Source: Thalassospira sp. HF15 (GTDB lineage Bacteria; Pseudomonadota; Alphaproteobacteria; Rhodospirillales; Thalassospiraceae). From it: a stretch of DNA of 64,000 nt. A model generated the notes under the pieces. It was not told where the DNA came from. It did not search any database and was given only the letters and a program-made list of their open reading frames with translations. Location of the stretch: NCBI RefSeq assembly GCF_011806525.1, contig NZ_JAAVKI010000001.1, positions 310,001 through 374,000 on the forward strand. The letters are read 5' to 3'. The number at the start of each line of letters is the position of its first letter. Position 1 is the stretch's first letter. Below, piece by piece: positions 9,401-17,104 of the stretch. Position numbers and translations under genes: made by a program.

Positions 9401-9889
9401 ATGGATAAATTGCATGAAGCGTTGATCTCTATTCGCCGTATCCTGCGCGCGAGTGATATTCACGCAAAAAAGCTTGGTAAAGTGACCGGGCTTAAAACCT
9501 CACAGCTTCTTGTTCTGCAATCGCTTGAGGAATTCGGCGAGATGACGGTTGGCCAGATCGCCGCCAAGGTCAATCTGGCCCAGGCATCGACAACCGCCCT
9601 TGTTGACAAGTTGCAGGCGATGCAGCTTGTCACCCGTGAACGTGGCGATACCGACAAGCGTAAGGTCTTCGTGCGGTTGACCGATCAGGGCAGGGCGATA
9701 CTAGATCGCGCGCCGATGGCGCTTCACGACCGGTTTTCAGACAACTTCAACAGTCTTGAGGAATGGGAACAAACCTTCCTGATCGCTGCCCTTCAACGCG
9801 TTTCGGGCATGATGGATGCCAGCGACATCGATGTTGCCCCGGTTCTTGATCACGATGTGATTGTTGAAAAGGCCGTAGATCGTCGCTGA
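9401..9889 (+). CDS. ectR: MarR-family ectoine regulator EctR
   Basis: The 162-residue protein has a MarR winged helix (TSQLLVLQSLEEFGEMTVGQIAAKVNLAQASTTALVDKL, wing around RERGDTDKRKVFVRLTDQG). It is divergent from ectA, the position of EctR1 in methylotrophs and other halotolerant proteobacteria, where it represses ectABC-ask. Repressor function here is inferred from that family and context. The ATG at 9401 is preceded by CCCGGAACATAACC. Confidence 0.88.
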   Translation: MDKLHEALISIRRILRASDIHAKKLGKVTGLKTSQLLVLQSLEEFGEMTVGQIAAKVNLAQASTTALVDKLQAMQLVTRERGDTDKRKVFVRLTDQGRAILDRAPMALHDRFSDNFNSLEEWEQTFLIAALQRVSGMMDASDIDVAPVLDHDVIVEKAVDRR

Positions 9890-10029
9890 GGTCTGTGTAT
9901 TTGAAGTGTTTCGCAGTACACTGTAAATAAACAAGAAATAAGATTTCGCAGTGCGGATTTCTGGCTAAGATATTGCCGGAGATTTCGGGGCTGTCGACGT
10001 GTGCAAATCTCTACTTAATGTGTTTTTTA

Positions 10030-10046
10030 GGTTGACCAGATCAACC
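10030..10046. promoter_or_regulatory. Inverted repeat upstream of the SoxH-like gene
   Basis: GGTTGA-CCAGA-TCAACC is a perfect 6-bp inverted repeat 42 bp before the chosen start. The 199-bp gap after ectR holds nothing else recognised. It could be an operator; no regulator is assigned. Confidence 0.35.
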
Positions 10047-10088
10047 ATGAGTGCATTCATTCAAAAAAACATATGTGTGGAGGATGCA

Positions 10089-11027
10089 ATGTCTGATAAC
10101 CATTCTTGGTCTCGTCGTGATGTTTTGAAAGCTTCGCTGGCAGCTGCCGGGATCGGAGCATGCGGGCTGTTTCCAAGACCCGCGTCGGCGGTTGGATCCC
10201 TTAAGCTCGGCGCCTCTGACGTTACCGTCATATCGGATGGTAATCTGATGTTGCCATTATCATTTGCCTTTCCCGATGTGCCACGTGATGAGCTGATCGC
10301 GTTGCTTAAAGCAGAGGGGCAGCCGACAGATGCATTGCTGCCTGATTGCAATATTACTGTTTTGCGCCACGGTGATCGGGTGGTGATGTTTGACGTTGGG
10401 GCCGGTCCAAACTTCATGCCATCCGCCGGCAAGCTAATGGATAACCTTGGTGAGGCTGGCGTCAGTCCGGATGAAGTCACCGATGTTGTGTTCACACATG
10501 CGCACCCGGATCACCTGTGGGGCCTGATTGATGATTTTGATGAATTGATCTTCACCGATGCGCGCTATCACATGAACCGGGTCGAGTGGGAATACTGGCA
10601 GGCGGAGGACACCCTGGAAAAAACGCCCGAGGCGCGCAAAAGCTTTGTTGTCGGGGCGCGAAACCGTATGGCGTTCCTTGAAGACCGGATCGAGCTTTTC
10701 GAATATGGCGCCGAAGTGGTGTCTGGTGTCGAAGCCGTCGATACGGCCGGTCATACGCCGGGGCATACATCCTTTATGATCCATGACGGATCAAGCAGTG
10801 CTTTGGTGGTCGGGGATGCAATCACCAATGTTGCGGTGTCGCTGACCCATCCTGAATGGCCAAGTGGATCTGATCAGGATGCCGAGAAAGGCATTGCAAC
10901 GCGCAAGATGCTGCTGGATCGCTTGGCCGTCGACGGATCACGGATTATTGGTTTTCACATGCCCCATCCGGGGCTTGGAATGATCGAGCGCTCCGGTTCG
11001 GCATACCGGTTTGCCGTGGCAGGGTGA
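10089..11027 (+). CDS. Tat-exported metallo-beta-lactamase-fold hydrolase, SoxH-like
   Basis: The frame opens at 9999, but ATG at 10089 follows TGGAGGATGCA and directly starts a twin-arginine signal (SRRDVLKASLAAAG, cleavage expected after PASA), giving 312 residues. The mature domain has the MBL motif THAHPDHLWG, the second His ligand in AGHTPGHT, and GDAI. SoxH in Paracoccus sox loci is a periplasmic MBL-fold protein of unclear role in sulfur oxidation; position next to soxTRS supports that label. A quinoprotein-relay hydrolase is an alternative. Confidence 0.75.
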   Translation: MSDNHSWSRRDVLKASLAAAGIGACGLFPRPASAVGSLKLGASDVTVISDGNLMLPLSFAFPDVPRDELIALLKAEGQPTDALLPDCNITVLRHGDRVVMFDVGAGPNFMPSAGKLMDNLGEAGVSPDEVTDVVFTHAHPDHLWGLIDDFDELIFTDARYHMNRVEWEYWQAEDTLEKTPEARKSFVVGARNRMAFLEDRIELFEYGAEVVSGVEAVDTAGHTPGHTSFMIHDGSSSALVVGDAITNVAVSLTHPEWPSGSDQDAEKGIATRKMLLDRLAVDGSRIIGFHMPHPGLGMIERSGSAYRFAVAG

Positions 11028-11045
11028 TTGTATTTCGGGGCTTTT

Positions 11046-12140
11046 TTAACCGTGCTTGCGCAGAGATATCGCGCGCAGGAAGCCAAACGGTGATCCTTCA
11101 AGAAGGACACCAAGGCCGACACGTGCCCCGATCACGATTGAGATCATGACAATCGGTGATGAGATTGCCAGCGTGGAAAATGCGCTAACGCCCTGACCGA
11201 TGGTGCAGCCAAGCGCGAAAACGCCGCCGGTCCCCATCAAAAATGCACCAAGCAGGTGGCGGCCGAGTTCGCGGGCATCGTCACACGCCTCCCAGCGGAG
11301 ATCGTTGCTTTTCCATGCTGCCAGCGCTGCGCCAAGAAAAACACCGATCACCAGTCCGACGCCGTAATCGGGCAAAATGCCGGTCACGGTAATGATTTGC
11401 ATGATTGTATCGCCGACCGGGGTGACAAAGGACCCGGCCTCGATCTGGGTTTCGACAAAGCGATATTGGGCAAATGTCGTTGTCCATACCCAGCCAAGCG
11501 AAATGCAACCGCCAATCACGATTGCACCAAAGGCCTTGGCGCGTTCCGCCCGGAAATCGGAACTGCGAAAAACCCACCAAAGCCCGACAGCACTGGCAAG
11601 CAGGGCAATCGGATAGTGCAGGTCAAGTCCGCTGATCTTTGAAAGGATCGTCCCGATGGATTGCGATCCGGCTGCTGTGAATTCAATCGAAAGCGGGTCA
11701 AGAAACCAGACGCGGAAATGACCGGTAACGCCGCGCAGCGCAGCAATGGCCGCCAGTCCGATCCCCGTCAGCACGACGAGTGCGCGCAAATTGCCGCCGC
11801 CCAAACGAATGATGGCGCCAAATCCGCATGTGCCGACAAAGGCCATGCCAAAACCAAACATCAAACCGCCCAGAATGCTGCCCGCAACCGGCAAGGTCGG
11901 AGTGATATAGAAACTGTTGGAAAGATCGATTATGCCAAGGGCGACAAACGTTTGGGTGCACAATAGCGCCGTAATCGCAGCCAGCACCCAGGCGCGCAGA
12001 CCGATGCTGTTGGCAGCAAACCAATAGCGTTCAAGTGCGGCCATCGTGCAGAAATGTTGCCGACGTGCGACAAATCCCACCACAGTCCCGGTCAAGATAC
12101 CGGCAAGCGGCAGAGCCCAAGGATTATCCAAACCCAGCAT
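11046..12140 (-). CDS. soxT: YeeE/YedE-family membrane transporter, SoxT
   Basis: The 364-residue protein is almost entirely hydrophobic, with about ten predicted membrane segments. It carries the conserved cysteines of YeeE/YedE sulfur-compound channels: RRQHFCTMA near residue 30, VGTCGFGA in the first half and ALGCTIGQG in the second. YeeE of this family takes up thiosulfate. SoxT paralogues sit in sox clusters and are linked to sulfur import or signalling to SoxR. It is downstream of soxR on the same strand with GGGAGG before its ATG, so it is probably cotranscribed. Confidence 0.85.
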   Translation of the reverse strand: MLGLDNPWALPLAGILTGTVVGFVARRQHFCTMAALERYWFAANSIGLRAWVLAAITALLCTQTFVALGIIDLSNSFYITPTLPVAGSILGGLMFGFGMAFVGTCGFGAIIRLGGGNLRALVVLTGIGLAAIAALRGVTGHFRVWFLDPLSIEFTAAGSQSIGTILSKISGLDLHYPIALLASAVGLWWVFRSSDFRAERAKAFGAIVIGGCISLGWVWTTTFAQYRFVETQIEAGSFVTPVGDTIMQIITVTGILPDYGVGLVIGVFLGAALAAWKSNDLRWEACDDARELGRHLLGAFLMGTGGVFALGCTIGQGVSAFSTLAISSPIVMISIVIGARVGLGVLLEGSPFGFLRAISLRKHG

Positions 12141-12249
12141 GACGTTTTCCTCCCGCCTTGTTGATTGTAATTTTTTGCCAAGGCGTCGGCGGAATCGTGA
12201 CGTTTTTTTTGTTCTAATTCAAGAGAGCTTTTCGATCAGCGGTTGTCGC

Positions 12250-12612
12250 TTATTCGGCAGCGGCTTTTTCTTCGTCGCGAACCGGGGCACAGAACAGGTC
12301 ATACAGCGTGCCAATGATCGTCGCCATTTCCGTATCGACAATGCGATAATAGATCATGCGTCCATCGCGCCGCGCCGAGACCAGACCATCAATGCGAAGC
12401 CTTGCGAGTTGCTGGGATACAACGGCCTGAGGCATGGACAGAATTTCTTCGAGATCCGATACCGACTTTTCGCCTTCCTGCAGGATGCAAAGGATCAGCA
12501 GGCGCGTTTCATGTGACAGCGCCTTGAGCATTTCGCTGGCCTTGCGCGCCTGTTTGAGGAGTGCGTCGGCTTCGGTCGAGTCCATGTCTTTCTTGAAACG
12601 TGGTAGCGCCAT
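12250..12612 (-). CDS. soxR: ArsR-type repressor SoxR (SqrR/BigR-like, redox cysteine pair)
   Basis: The winged-helix protein has the ArsR core KALSHETRLLILCIL, MPQAVVSQQLARLRIDGLV and DGRMIYYRI. Cys42 (in LLILCIL) and Cys108 (in DLFCAP), numbered from the 12612 start, match the spacing of the two cysteines that form a polysulfide bridge in SqrR/BigR. It therefore probably represses sox genes until reactive sulfur species appear. No metal-site CxCxxC is present. A second ATG nine codons later (12585) is an equally good start. Confidence 0.87.
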   Translation of the reverse strand: MALPRFKKDMDSTEADALLKQARKASEMLKALSHETRLLILCILQEGEKSVSDLEEILSMPQAVVSQQLARLRIDGLVSARRDGRMIYYRIVDTEMATIIGTLYDLFCAPVRDEEKAAAE

Positions 12613-12725
12613 CGTTTGCTGTGCTCGTTGGTTGAGGGGCCGAGGCCATTAAATGTCCGGGTGCTTCGGACATATTGGTCAATACACGATCAATTGCTGT
12701 GCTTCAAACCGAATATACAGTTTTC

Positions 12726-13100
12726 CTAATCGTTCGGCAATTGTGAGAGCATCTCGTCAAGCATTGGCCAGAAAAAATGATCGCCGGGGTATCCGCGCAG
12801 GCGTGCGACTTCCTGATTGTCATTGATCAACACGAAGGTCGGTGTAATGCGTTCACGCGCAATGTGATCAAGATCATCAGGCCATTCATGAATATCGACG
12901 CGACGAAGAGGGGCCTGTTTGCCCTGATCGGTATTCGGATAGGCTTCGCCGATCTCCTGATGCCAGCGCGCACACCATGCGCATCCCTGTTGTTCGAGCA
13001 TCAACAATTCGGCCGCCAAAGTGGGAACAGTCCACATCTGGGATGCAAATATTATTGTCAGAATAAGCCAGAACGTGCCGGAAATGTGCGGTTTTTTCAT
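12726..13100 (-). CDS. soxS: Periplasmic thioredoxin-like protein SoxS
   Basis: The chosen start (13100, MKKPHISG) begins a hydrophobic signal peptide ending near TLAAE. The mature part has the redox motif CAWC in EQQGCAWCARWHQEIGEAYP and the cis-proline region RITPTFVLI. SoxS reduces or reactivates SoxY in Paracoccus by acting on its carrier cysteine. The frame runs back to 13217, but that extension overlaps the soxV leader. It is divergent from soxV. Confidence 0.85.
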   Translation of the reverse strand: MKKPHISGTFWLILTIIFASQMWTVPTLAAELLMLEQQGCAWCARWHQEIGEAYPNTDQGKQAPLRRVDIHEWPDDLDHIARERITPTFVLINDNQEVARLRGYPGDHFFWPMLDEMLSQLPND

Positions 13101-13112
13101 GAATTTAAATTC
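13101..13112. promoter_or_regulatory. Palindrome GAATTTAAATTC in the soxS-soxV gap
   Basis: A perfect 12-bp palindrome abuts the soxS start codon in the 120-bp divergent region between soxS and soxV. Copies of GAAT and ATTC recur nearby (13130, 13153). SoxR is the obvious candidate ligand, but the known SqrR spacing of ATTC-N8-GAAT is not matched. Confidence 0.35.
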
Positions 13113-13220
13113 TACAGAAACTTGTGATTGAATTATATATATGAAAAATACTATTCTTTGAAAAGGCGCTGATAAACAAATTTCAAAATCAGATACCCAC
13201 AGCGCCGGGAGGAACATGAA

Positions 13221-13955
13221 TTGCTTGATATAGGTTTCGGCGCAGCCTTCGTTGCAGGGGTGCTGTCGTTCTTTACACCATGTGTTTTACCGATTGTCCC
13301 GCCATACCTTGCCTATCTGGCAGGGGTCAGTGTTGCGGACCTTGATGATCGTAAGGTCGCAAGTGCGAAGTCACGTCAGGTGTTCTTTACCGCACTGGCA
13401 TTCGTGGCCGGGTTTAGCACGATTTTCGTTGCACTTGGTGCGACGGCGAGTGTTATTGGCCAGTCACTGGCCAGTTATTTCGATATTTTATCGATTGTTG
13501 CCGGGATCATGATTGCGATCATGGGCCTGCACTTCATGGGTGTTTTTCGGATATCGCTGTTGTATCGCGATGCTCGGATCAATGTGTCGAACAAGCCAGC
13601 AGGTTTGGTCGGGGCTTATGTGATGGGTCTTGCCTTTGCCTTTGGCTGGACGCCGTGTGTGGGGCCGGCATTGGCCGCGATCCTGTTTGTTGCCGGGGCG
13701 GAAAGCACAGCATTGCGCGGGGCAGGGTTGCTGGCGGTCTATTCGCTAGGCATCGGCTTGCCATTTGCGCTGGCGGGGCTTTTTGCCGGGCAGTTCGTTG
13801 GCTGGTCCCGGAAATTCAAAAGCCACATGCACAATGTTGAACGGGCAATGGGGCTTTTGCTGGTGTTGACCGGCGTCTTGTTCATGACCGGGCAGATGTC
13901 TGCCATTGCCCAATGGTTGCTTGATACTTTTCCTTCGCTTTCGACCCTCGGATAG
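13221..13955 (+). CDS. soxV: CcdA-type membrane thiol transporter SoxV
   Basis: The 244-residue protein has six hydrophobic segments and the two CcdA cysteines, FFTPCVLPI and GWTPCVGPA, that pass electrons from cytoplasmic thioredoxin to the periplasm. It would reduce SoxW and SoxS. The start is TTG at 13221, seven bases after GGGAGG. An ATG at 13216 is out of frame and stops after five codons. The soxW gene follows 10 bp downstream. Confidence 0.93.
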   Translation: MLDIGFGAAFVAGVLSFFTPCVLPIVPPYLAYLAGVSVADLDDRKVASAKSRQVFFTALAFVAGFSTIFVALGATASVIGQSLASYFDILSIVAGIMIAIMGLHFMGVFRISLLYRDARINVSNKPAGLVGAYVMGLAFAFGWTPCVGPALAAILFVAGAESTALRGAGLLAVYSLGIGLPFALAGLFAGQFVGWSRKFKSHMHNVERAMGLLLVLTGVLFMTGQMSAIAQWLLDTFPSLSTLG

Positions 13956-13965
13956 GAGCTGCGTT

Positions 13966-14583
13966 ATGAATATGCGTCATCTGTTGCGTGGAGTGCCTCT
14001 GGCGAAATGCCTGGTTGCCGGATTGCTGATGGTGAGTTGGTCGCAAGGATCACAAGCGGCGCCGATGGGTGAAGACGGCCTGCACAAGGAAGACTGGTTT
14101 TCGATCACGTTCCGCGACATCGCTGACGATATCGCGGATGCGCGTGACGAAAACAAGCGTCTGGTGATGATTTTTGAGCAACGCGGCTGCATCTATTGCG
14201 CGAAGATGCACACCGATCTTCTGAGCGATCCGGAGGTATCGGATTACATCAGGGAAAACTTCAAGGTCGTCCAGTACAACATGTTTGGCGACGAGGAAGT
14301 GATCGACCTTGATGGTGAAGTGCTGAGCGAAAAAACAGCGGCCCGCAAGTGGGGCTATGTCTTTACCCCAACCATCGTTTTCCTGCCTGAAGAAGCCCCG
14401 CAAGACGGCAAAAATGCCGCGGAGGCCGCAGTTGCGACCATGCCGGGTGCATTCGGTAAGTGGACGTTTCTGAACATGTTTCGCTGGGTGAACGAAAAAG
14501 GCTACGAAACCGACGAGCACTTCCAGAAATATCACGCTCGCATTATTCGCCAGCTTCAGGAAGAGGGGCGTTTGGGGCAGTAG
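13966..14583 (+). CDS. soxW: Periplasmic thioredoxin SoxW
   Basis: The ATG at 13966 follows GGATAGGAG and starts a signal peptide (cleavage near SQAAP). The mature protein has a thioredoxin motif CIYC in FEQRGCIYCAKMH and a cis-proline loop (VFTPTIVFLP). The total is 205 residues. SoxW receives electrons from SoxV and keeps SoxYZ or cytochrome cysteines reduced. It is the second thioredoxin of the cluster besides SoxS. Confidence 0.9.
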   Translation: MNMRHLLRGVPLAKCLVAGLLMVSWSQGSQAAPMGEDGLHKEDWFSITFRDIADDIADARDENKRLVMIFEQRGCIYCAKMHTDLLSDPEVSDYIRENFKVVQYNMFGDEEVIDLDGEVLSEKTAARKWGYVFTPTIVFLPEEAPQDGKNAAEAAVATMPGAFGKWTFLNMFRWVNEKGYETDEHFQKYHARIIRQLQEEGRLGQ

Positions 14584-14610
14584 AAAGCCCCTGAAACCCT
14601 TGTGAAATCG

Positions 14611-14659
14611 TAATTCAGCACTTAACACATTAAAAATATCATATTTATGTGTTGAATTA
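14611..14659. promoter_or_regulatory. A/T-rich nested inverted repeats upstream of soxX
   Basis: Outer arms TAATTCA (14611-14617) and TGAATTA (14653-14659) enclose an imperfect inner repeat with arms AACACAT (14624-14630) and ATGTGTT (14647-14653). This lies in the 195-bp gap before soxX and is markedly A/T-rich. It is a good candidate operator or promoter region for soxXYZABCDEF. Confidence 0.4.
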
Positions 14660-14778
14660 AAAGTTGAGTTTGAATAACGTTAAATAAAGGCGCCGTTAGA
14701 GCAGCCATATGTCAGACCGGGGATGTTCACATGCCACACAGAGGGTAGGGACATCGTCACAGGAGGAAACACAACGCC

Positions 14779-15240
14779 ATGTCTTGGAAACCAAGAGCCT
14801 TTCTTGCGTGCCTGATCGTTGGCCTTCCGGCCCTTGCCGCAGCTGATGCACTCGCACCTGCCGATGTCAAATTCGACGACATGTCTGTATCCCAGTCCCT
14901 GACCAGCAAACCGGGGGATCCGGAAAACGGGCGCAAGGTCTTTGCCAATCGTAGCCTTGGCAACTGTCTGGCATGTCACGCCGTCAAAGATCAAAGTGAC
15001 CAGTTGTTCCATGGCGAAGTCGGTCCGCCGCTTGACGGTGCTGCCGACCGCTGGAGCGAAGGTGAGCTTCGCGCAATCGTCGCTGATGCCAAAGAAGTCT
15101 TCTCCGAAGAAACTGTTATGCCGGGTTTCTATTCGCTGAATGTCGGCATCAATGTCCGCAAAGATCTGGTCGGCAAAACCATCCTGACAGCCCAGGAAGT
15201 TGAAGATGTCGTGGCCTATCTGGCGACGCTCAAAGAATAA
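14779..15240 (+). CDS. soxX: Sulfur-oxidising cytochrome c SoxX
   Basis: The protein has a signal peptide (cleavage near LAAADA), one c-type haem motif CLACH and the SoxX features GPPLDGAADRW and the methionine-ligand loop VMPGFYSLNVG. SoxX pairs with SoxA to attach thiosulfate oxidatively to the SoxY cysteine. The ATG at 14779 follows CACAGGAGG. It is the first gene of the main sox transcription unit. Confidence 0.96.
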   Translation: MSWKPRAFLACLIVGLPALAAADALAPADVKFDDMSVSQSLTSKPGDPENGRKVFANRSLGNCLACHAVKDQSDQLFHGEVGPPLDGAADRWSEGELRAIVADAKEVFSEETVMPGFYSLNVGINVRKDLVGKTILTAQEVEDVVAYLATLKE

Positions 15241-15259
15241 CAACCACCGAGGAAACAAG

Positions 15260-15715
15260 ATGAATCTCACACGACGCCAAATGCTTTGTGCATCAGTCGG
15301 TGCAGCTGCAGCCGGAGTGTTCGGCTTGTCGCTGTCCGCCTCTGCCACGCCGGAAGCCACAGCCGAAAGCATCAAGAACTTCGCCGGTGGTAAAGAGCCT
15401 GCCATGGGCGGTGATCTGACCCTCACAACGCCGGAAATTGCCGAAAACGGCAACACAGTCCCGGTGGAGGTATCTGTGGCAAGCCCGATGACCGATGACG
15501 ACTACGTTGAATCCGTCGTCATCTATGCCGAAGGCAACCCCAACCCGGACGTCGCTGTATTCCACTTCACGCCGATGAGCGGTGCAGCCGAGGCGAAAAC
15601 CCGCATGCGTCTTGCGAAAACCCAGAATGTGGTTGCTGTCGCCAAGACGAGTAAAGGGCAGGTTTTCATGGACAAAAAAGAAGTCAAAGTGACCATCGGT
15701 GGTTGCGGCGGCTGA
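15260..15715 (+). CDS. soxY: Sulfur carrier protein SoxY
   Basis: SoxY carries pathway intermediates on the C-terminal cysteine of a GGCGG tail, present here as the last five residues. The start ATG at 15260 follows CGAGGAAAC and begins a Tat-type signal (TRRQMLCASVGAAAA). The mature immunoglobulin-like fold matches SoxY; it is exported together with SoxZ. Length is 151 residues, typical. Confidence 0.97.
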   Translation: MNLTRRQMLCASVGAAAAGVFGLSLSASATPEATAESIKNFAGGKEPAMGGDLTLTTPEIAENGNTVPVEVSVASPMTDDDYVESVVIYAEGNPNPDVAVFHFTPMSGAAEAKTRMRLAKTQNVVAVAKTSKGQVFMDKKEVKVTIGGCGG

Positions 15716-15734
15716 TCGGATCGGGAGACAGTAA

Positions 15735-16061
15735 ATGGATAATATCAAGCCGCGTGTAAAAGTGCCGAAATCCGCATCGGCAGGTGATGTCATCACCATC
15801 AAGACCCTGATCAACCATCCAATGGAATCAGGTTTGCGCAAGGGCAAGGATGGTAATCTCATCCCGCGCCAGATCATCAACAAGTTCACCTGTGAATTCA
15901 ACGGCAAGCCGGTGTTTTCCTGTGACCTCGAGCCGGCAATTTCCGCCAACCCCTATATCGAGTTTTCCGCCAAGGTCACCGAAGCGGGAACATTCAAGTT
16001 CAGCTGGTTGGATGATGACGGTTCTGTCTACGAGACTGAAAACAAGATCGCCATAAAATGA
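15735..16061 (+). CDS. soxZ: SoxY-binding protein SoxZ
   Basis: The 108-residue protein lacks a signal peptide and is expected to leave the cell folded with Tat-exported SoxY. Segments such as IKTLINHPMESGLRK and FTCEFNGKPVF are typical of SoxZ. It follows soxY by 19 bp with CGGGAGACAG before the ATG. Confidence 0.96.
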   Translation: MDNIKPRVKVPKSASAGDVITIKTLINHPMESGLRKGKDGNLIPRQIINKFTCEFNGKPVFSCDLEPAISANPYIEFSAKVTEAGTFKFSWLDDDGSVYETENKIAIK

Positions 16062-16122
16062 TTCGGGACGGGTCCGTTGATCAGGTGATCACGGACCCGC
16101 CACTGTATCGGGAGGGAATGTC

Positions 16123-16983
16123 TTGAGAAACCAAATCATAGCCAAAGCTGCCGCGGTTGCCATGACCGCACTTGTTCCGGGGGTCGCTTTTGCCGGTGGG
16201 CCTGTCGACGATGAACTTGTCATTGACGGCGAAATCGAGATGATCACCCGGACAGCCCCGCCAGAGGGACACCCGCTTGACGAGGTGCTGTCAGGCTGGC
16301 TGTACCGAACTGATGAAACACGGATGCTGGAAACAGACACCTTTGAAAACCCCGGAATGCTCGAGGTCGACGACGGTGCGGATCTGTGGAATACGGTTGA
16401 CGGCTCTGCCGGGAAGTCCTGTGCATCCTGTCACGGCGATGCCGAAGAAAGCATGGCAGGTGTCGGAGCGAGTTACCCGAAATGGGACGAAGCTTCTAAC
16501 CGCCCGATCAATGTGGAACTTCAGATCAATAAATGCCGCACCGAAGAGATGGGTGCCGAGGCTTACAAGTTTGATGCCCCTGAGCAAAAGGCGCTTACTG
16601 CCTATGTCAAACATCAATCGCTGGGTACGCCGGTAGCCATCAATCTTGCCGAGGGGCATATGCAAAGCTGGTGGGATCGGGGCAACGAGCTCTATTACAC
16701 CCGGACCGGTCAGCTCAATCTGTCCTGTGCTTCCTGTCATGAACAGAACAACGGCAATTACATTCGGGCCGACCATCTTAGTCAGGGCAATGTCAACGGG
16801 TTCCCAACCTATCGCCTGAAGCAGGCCAAGTTGATATCGCTGCACAACCGTTTCCGTGGTTGCATTCGTGATACCCGTGCGGAATTCCCTGCGGCGTTCT
16901 CTGATGAACTGATGGCGCTTGAGGTCTATGTGACCTGGCGCGGTACCGGCCTGTCGGTTGAGACACCGGCAGTTCGCCAATAG
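16123..16983 (+). CDS. soxA: Dihaem cytochrome c SoxA
   Basis: SoxA is the catalytic partner of SoxX. Two CASCH haem motifs are present (CASCHGDAEESM and CASCHEQNNG), and the C-terminal cysteine of RFRGCIRDTR is the expected persulfide-modified haem ligand. The start is TTG at 16123 behind GGGAGGGAA, giving 286 residues with a signal peptide ending near GVAFA. The dihaem form is the one found in many alphaproteobacteria. Confidence 0.95.
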   Translation: MRNQIIAKAAAVAMTALVPGVAFAGGPVDDELVIDGEIEMITRTAPPEGHPLDEVLSGWLYRTDETRMLETDTFENPGMLEVDDGADLWNTVDGSAGKSCASCHGDAEESMAGVGASYPKWDEASNRPINVELQINKCRTEEMGAEAYKFDAPEQKALTAYVKHQSLGTPVAINLAEGHMQSWWDRGNELYYTRTGQLNLSCASCHEQNNGNYIRADHLSQGNVNGFPTYRLKQAKLISLHNRFRGCIRDTRAEFPAAFSDELMALEVYVTWRGTGLSVETPAVRQ

Positions 16984-17104
16984 GACCTAACGCGTTACTA
17001 AAGGGGTGATTGGATTATCCTCCCGGTTGCCCCGCCCTTTTTTTCCTTTAAATGCCTCGGCCGTGCTGCCGAATAGGTGAATATTGCCCGGAGGCCACCA
17101 ATAA

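Noticed and set aside
14680..15456. A 258-codon ORF on the minus strand
   Set aside because: It lies opposite soxX and soxY, whose haem and GGCGG motifs are clear. Its translation shows no family.
16984..17104. G-rich and T-rich stretch between soxA and soxB as a terminator
   Set aside because: The GGGG and CCCC segments do not form a compact stem, and soxB has its own ribosome-binding site in an otherwise continuous operon.
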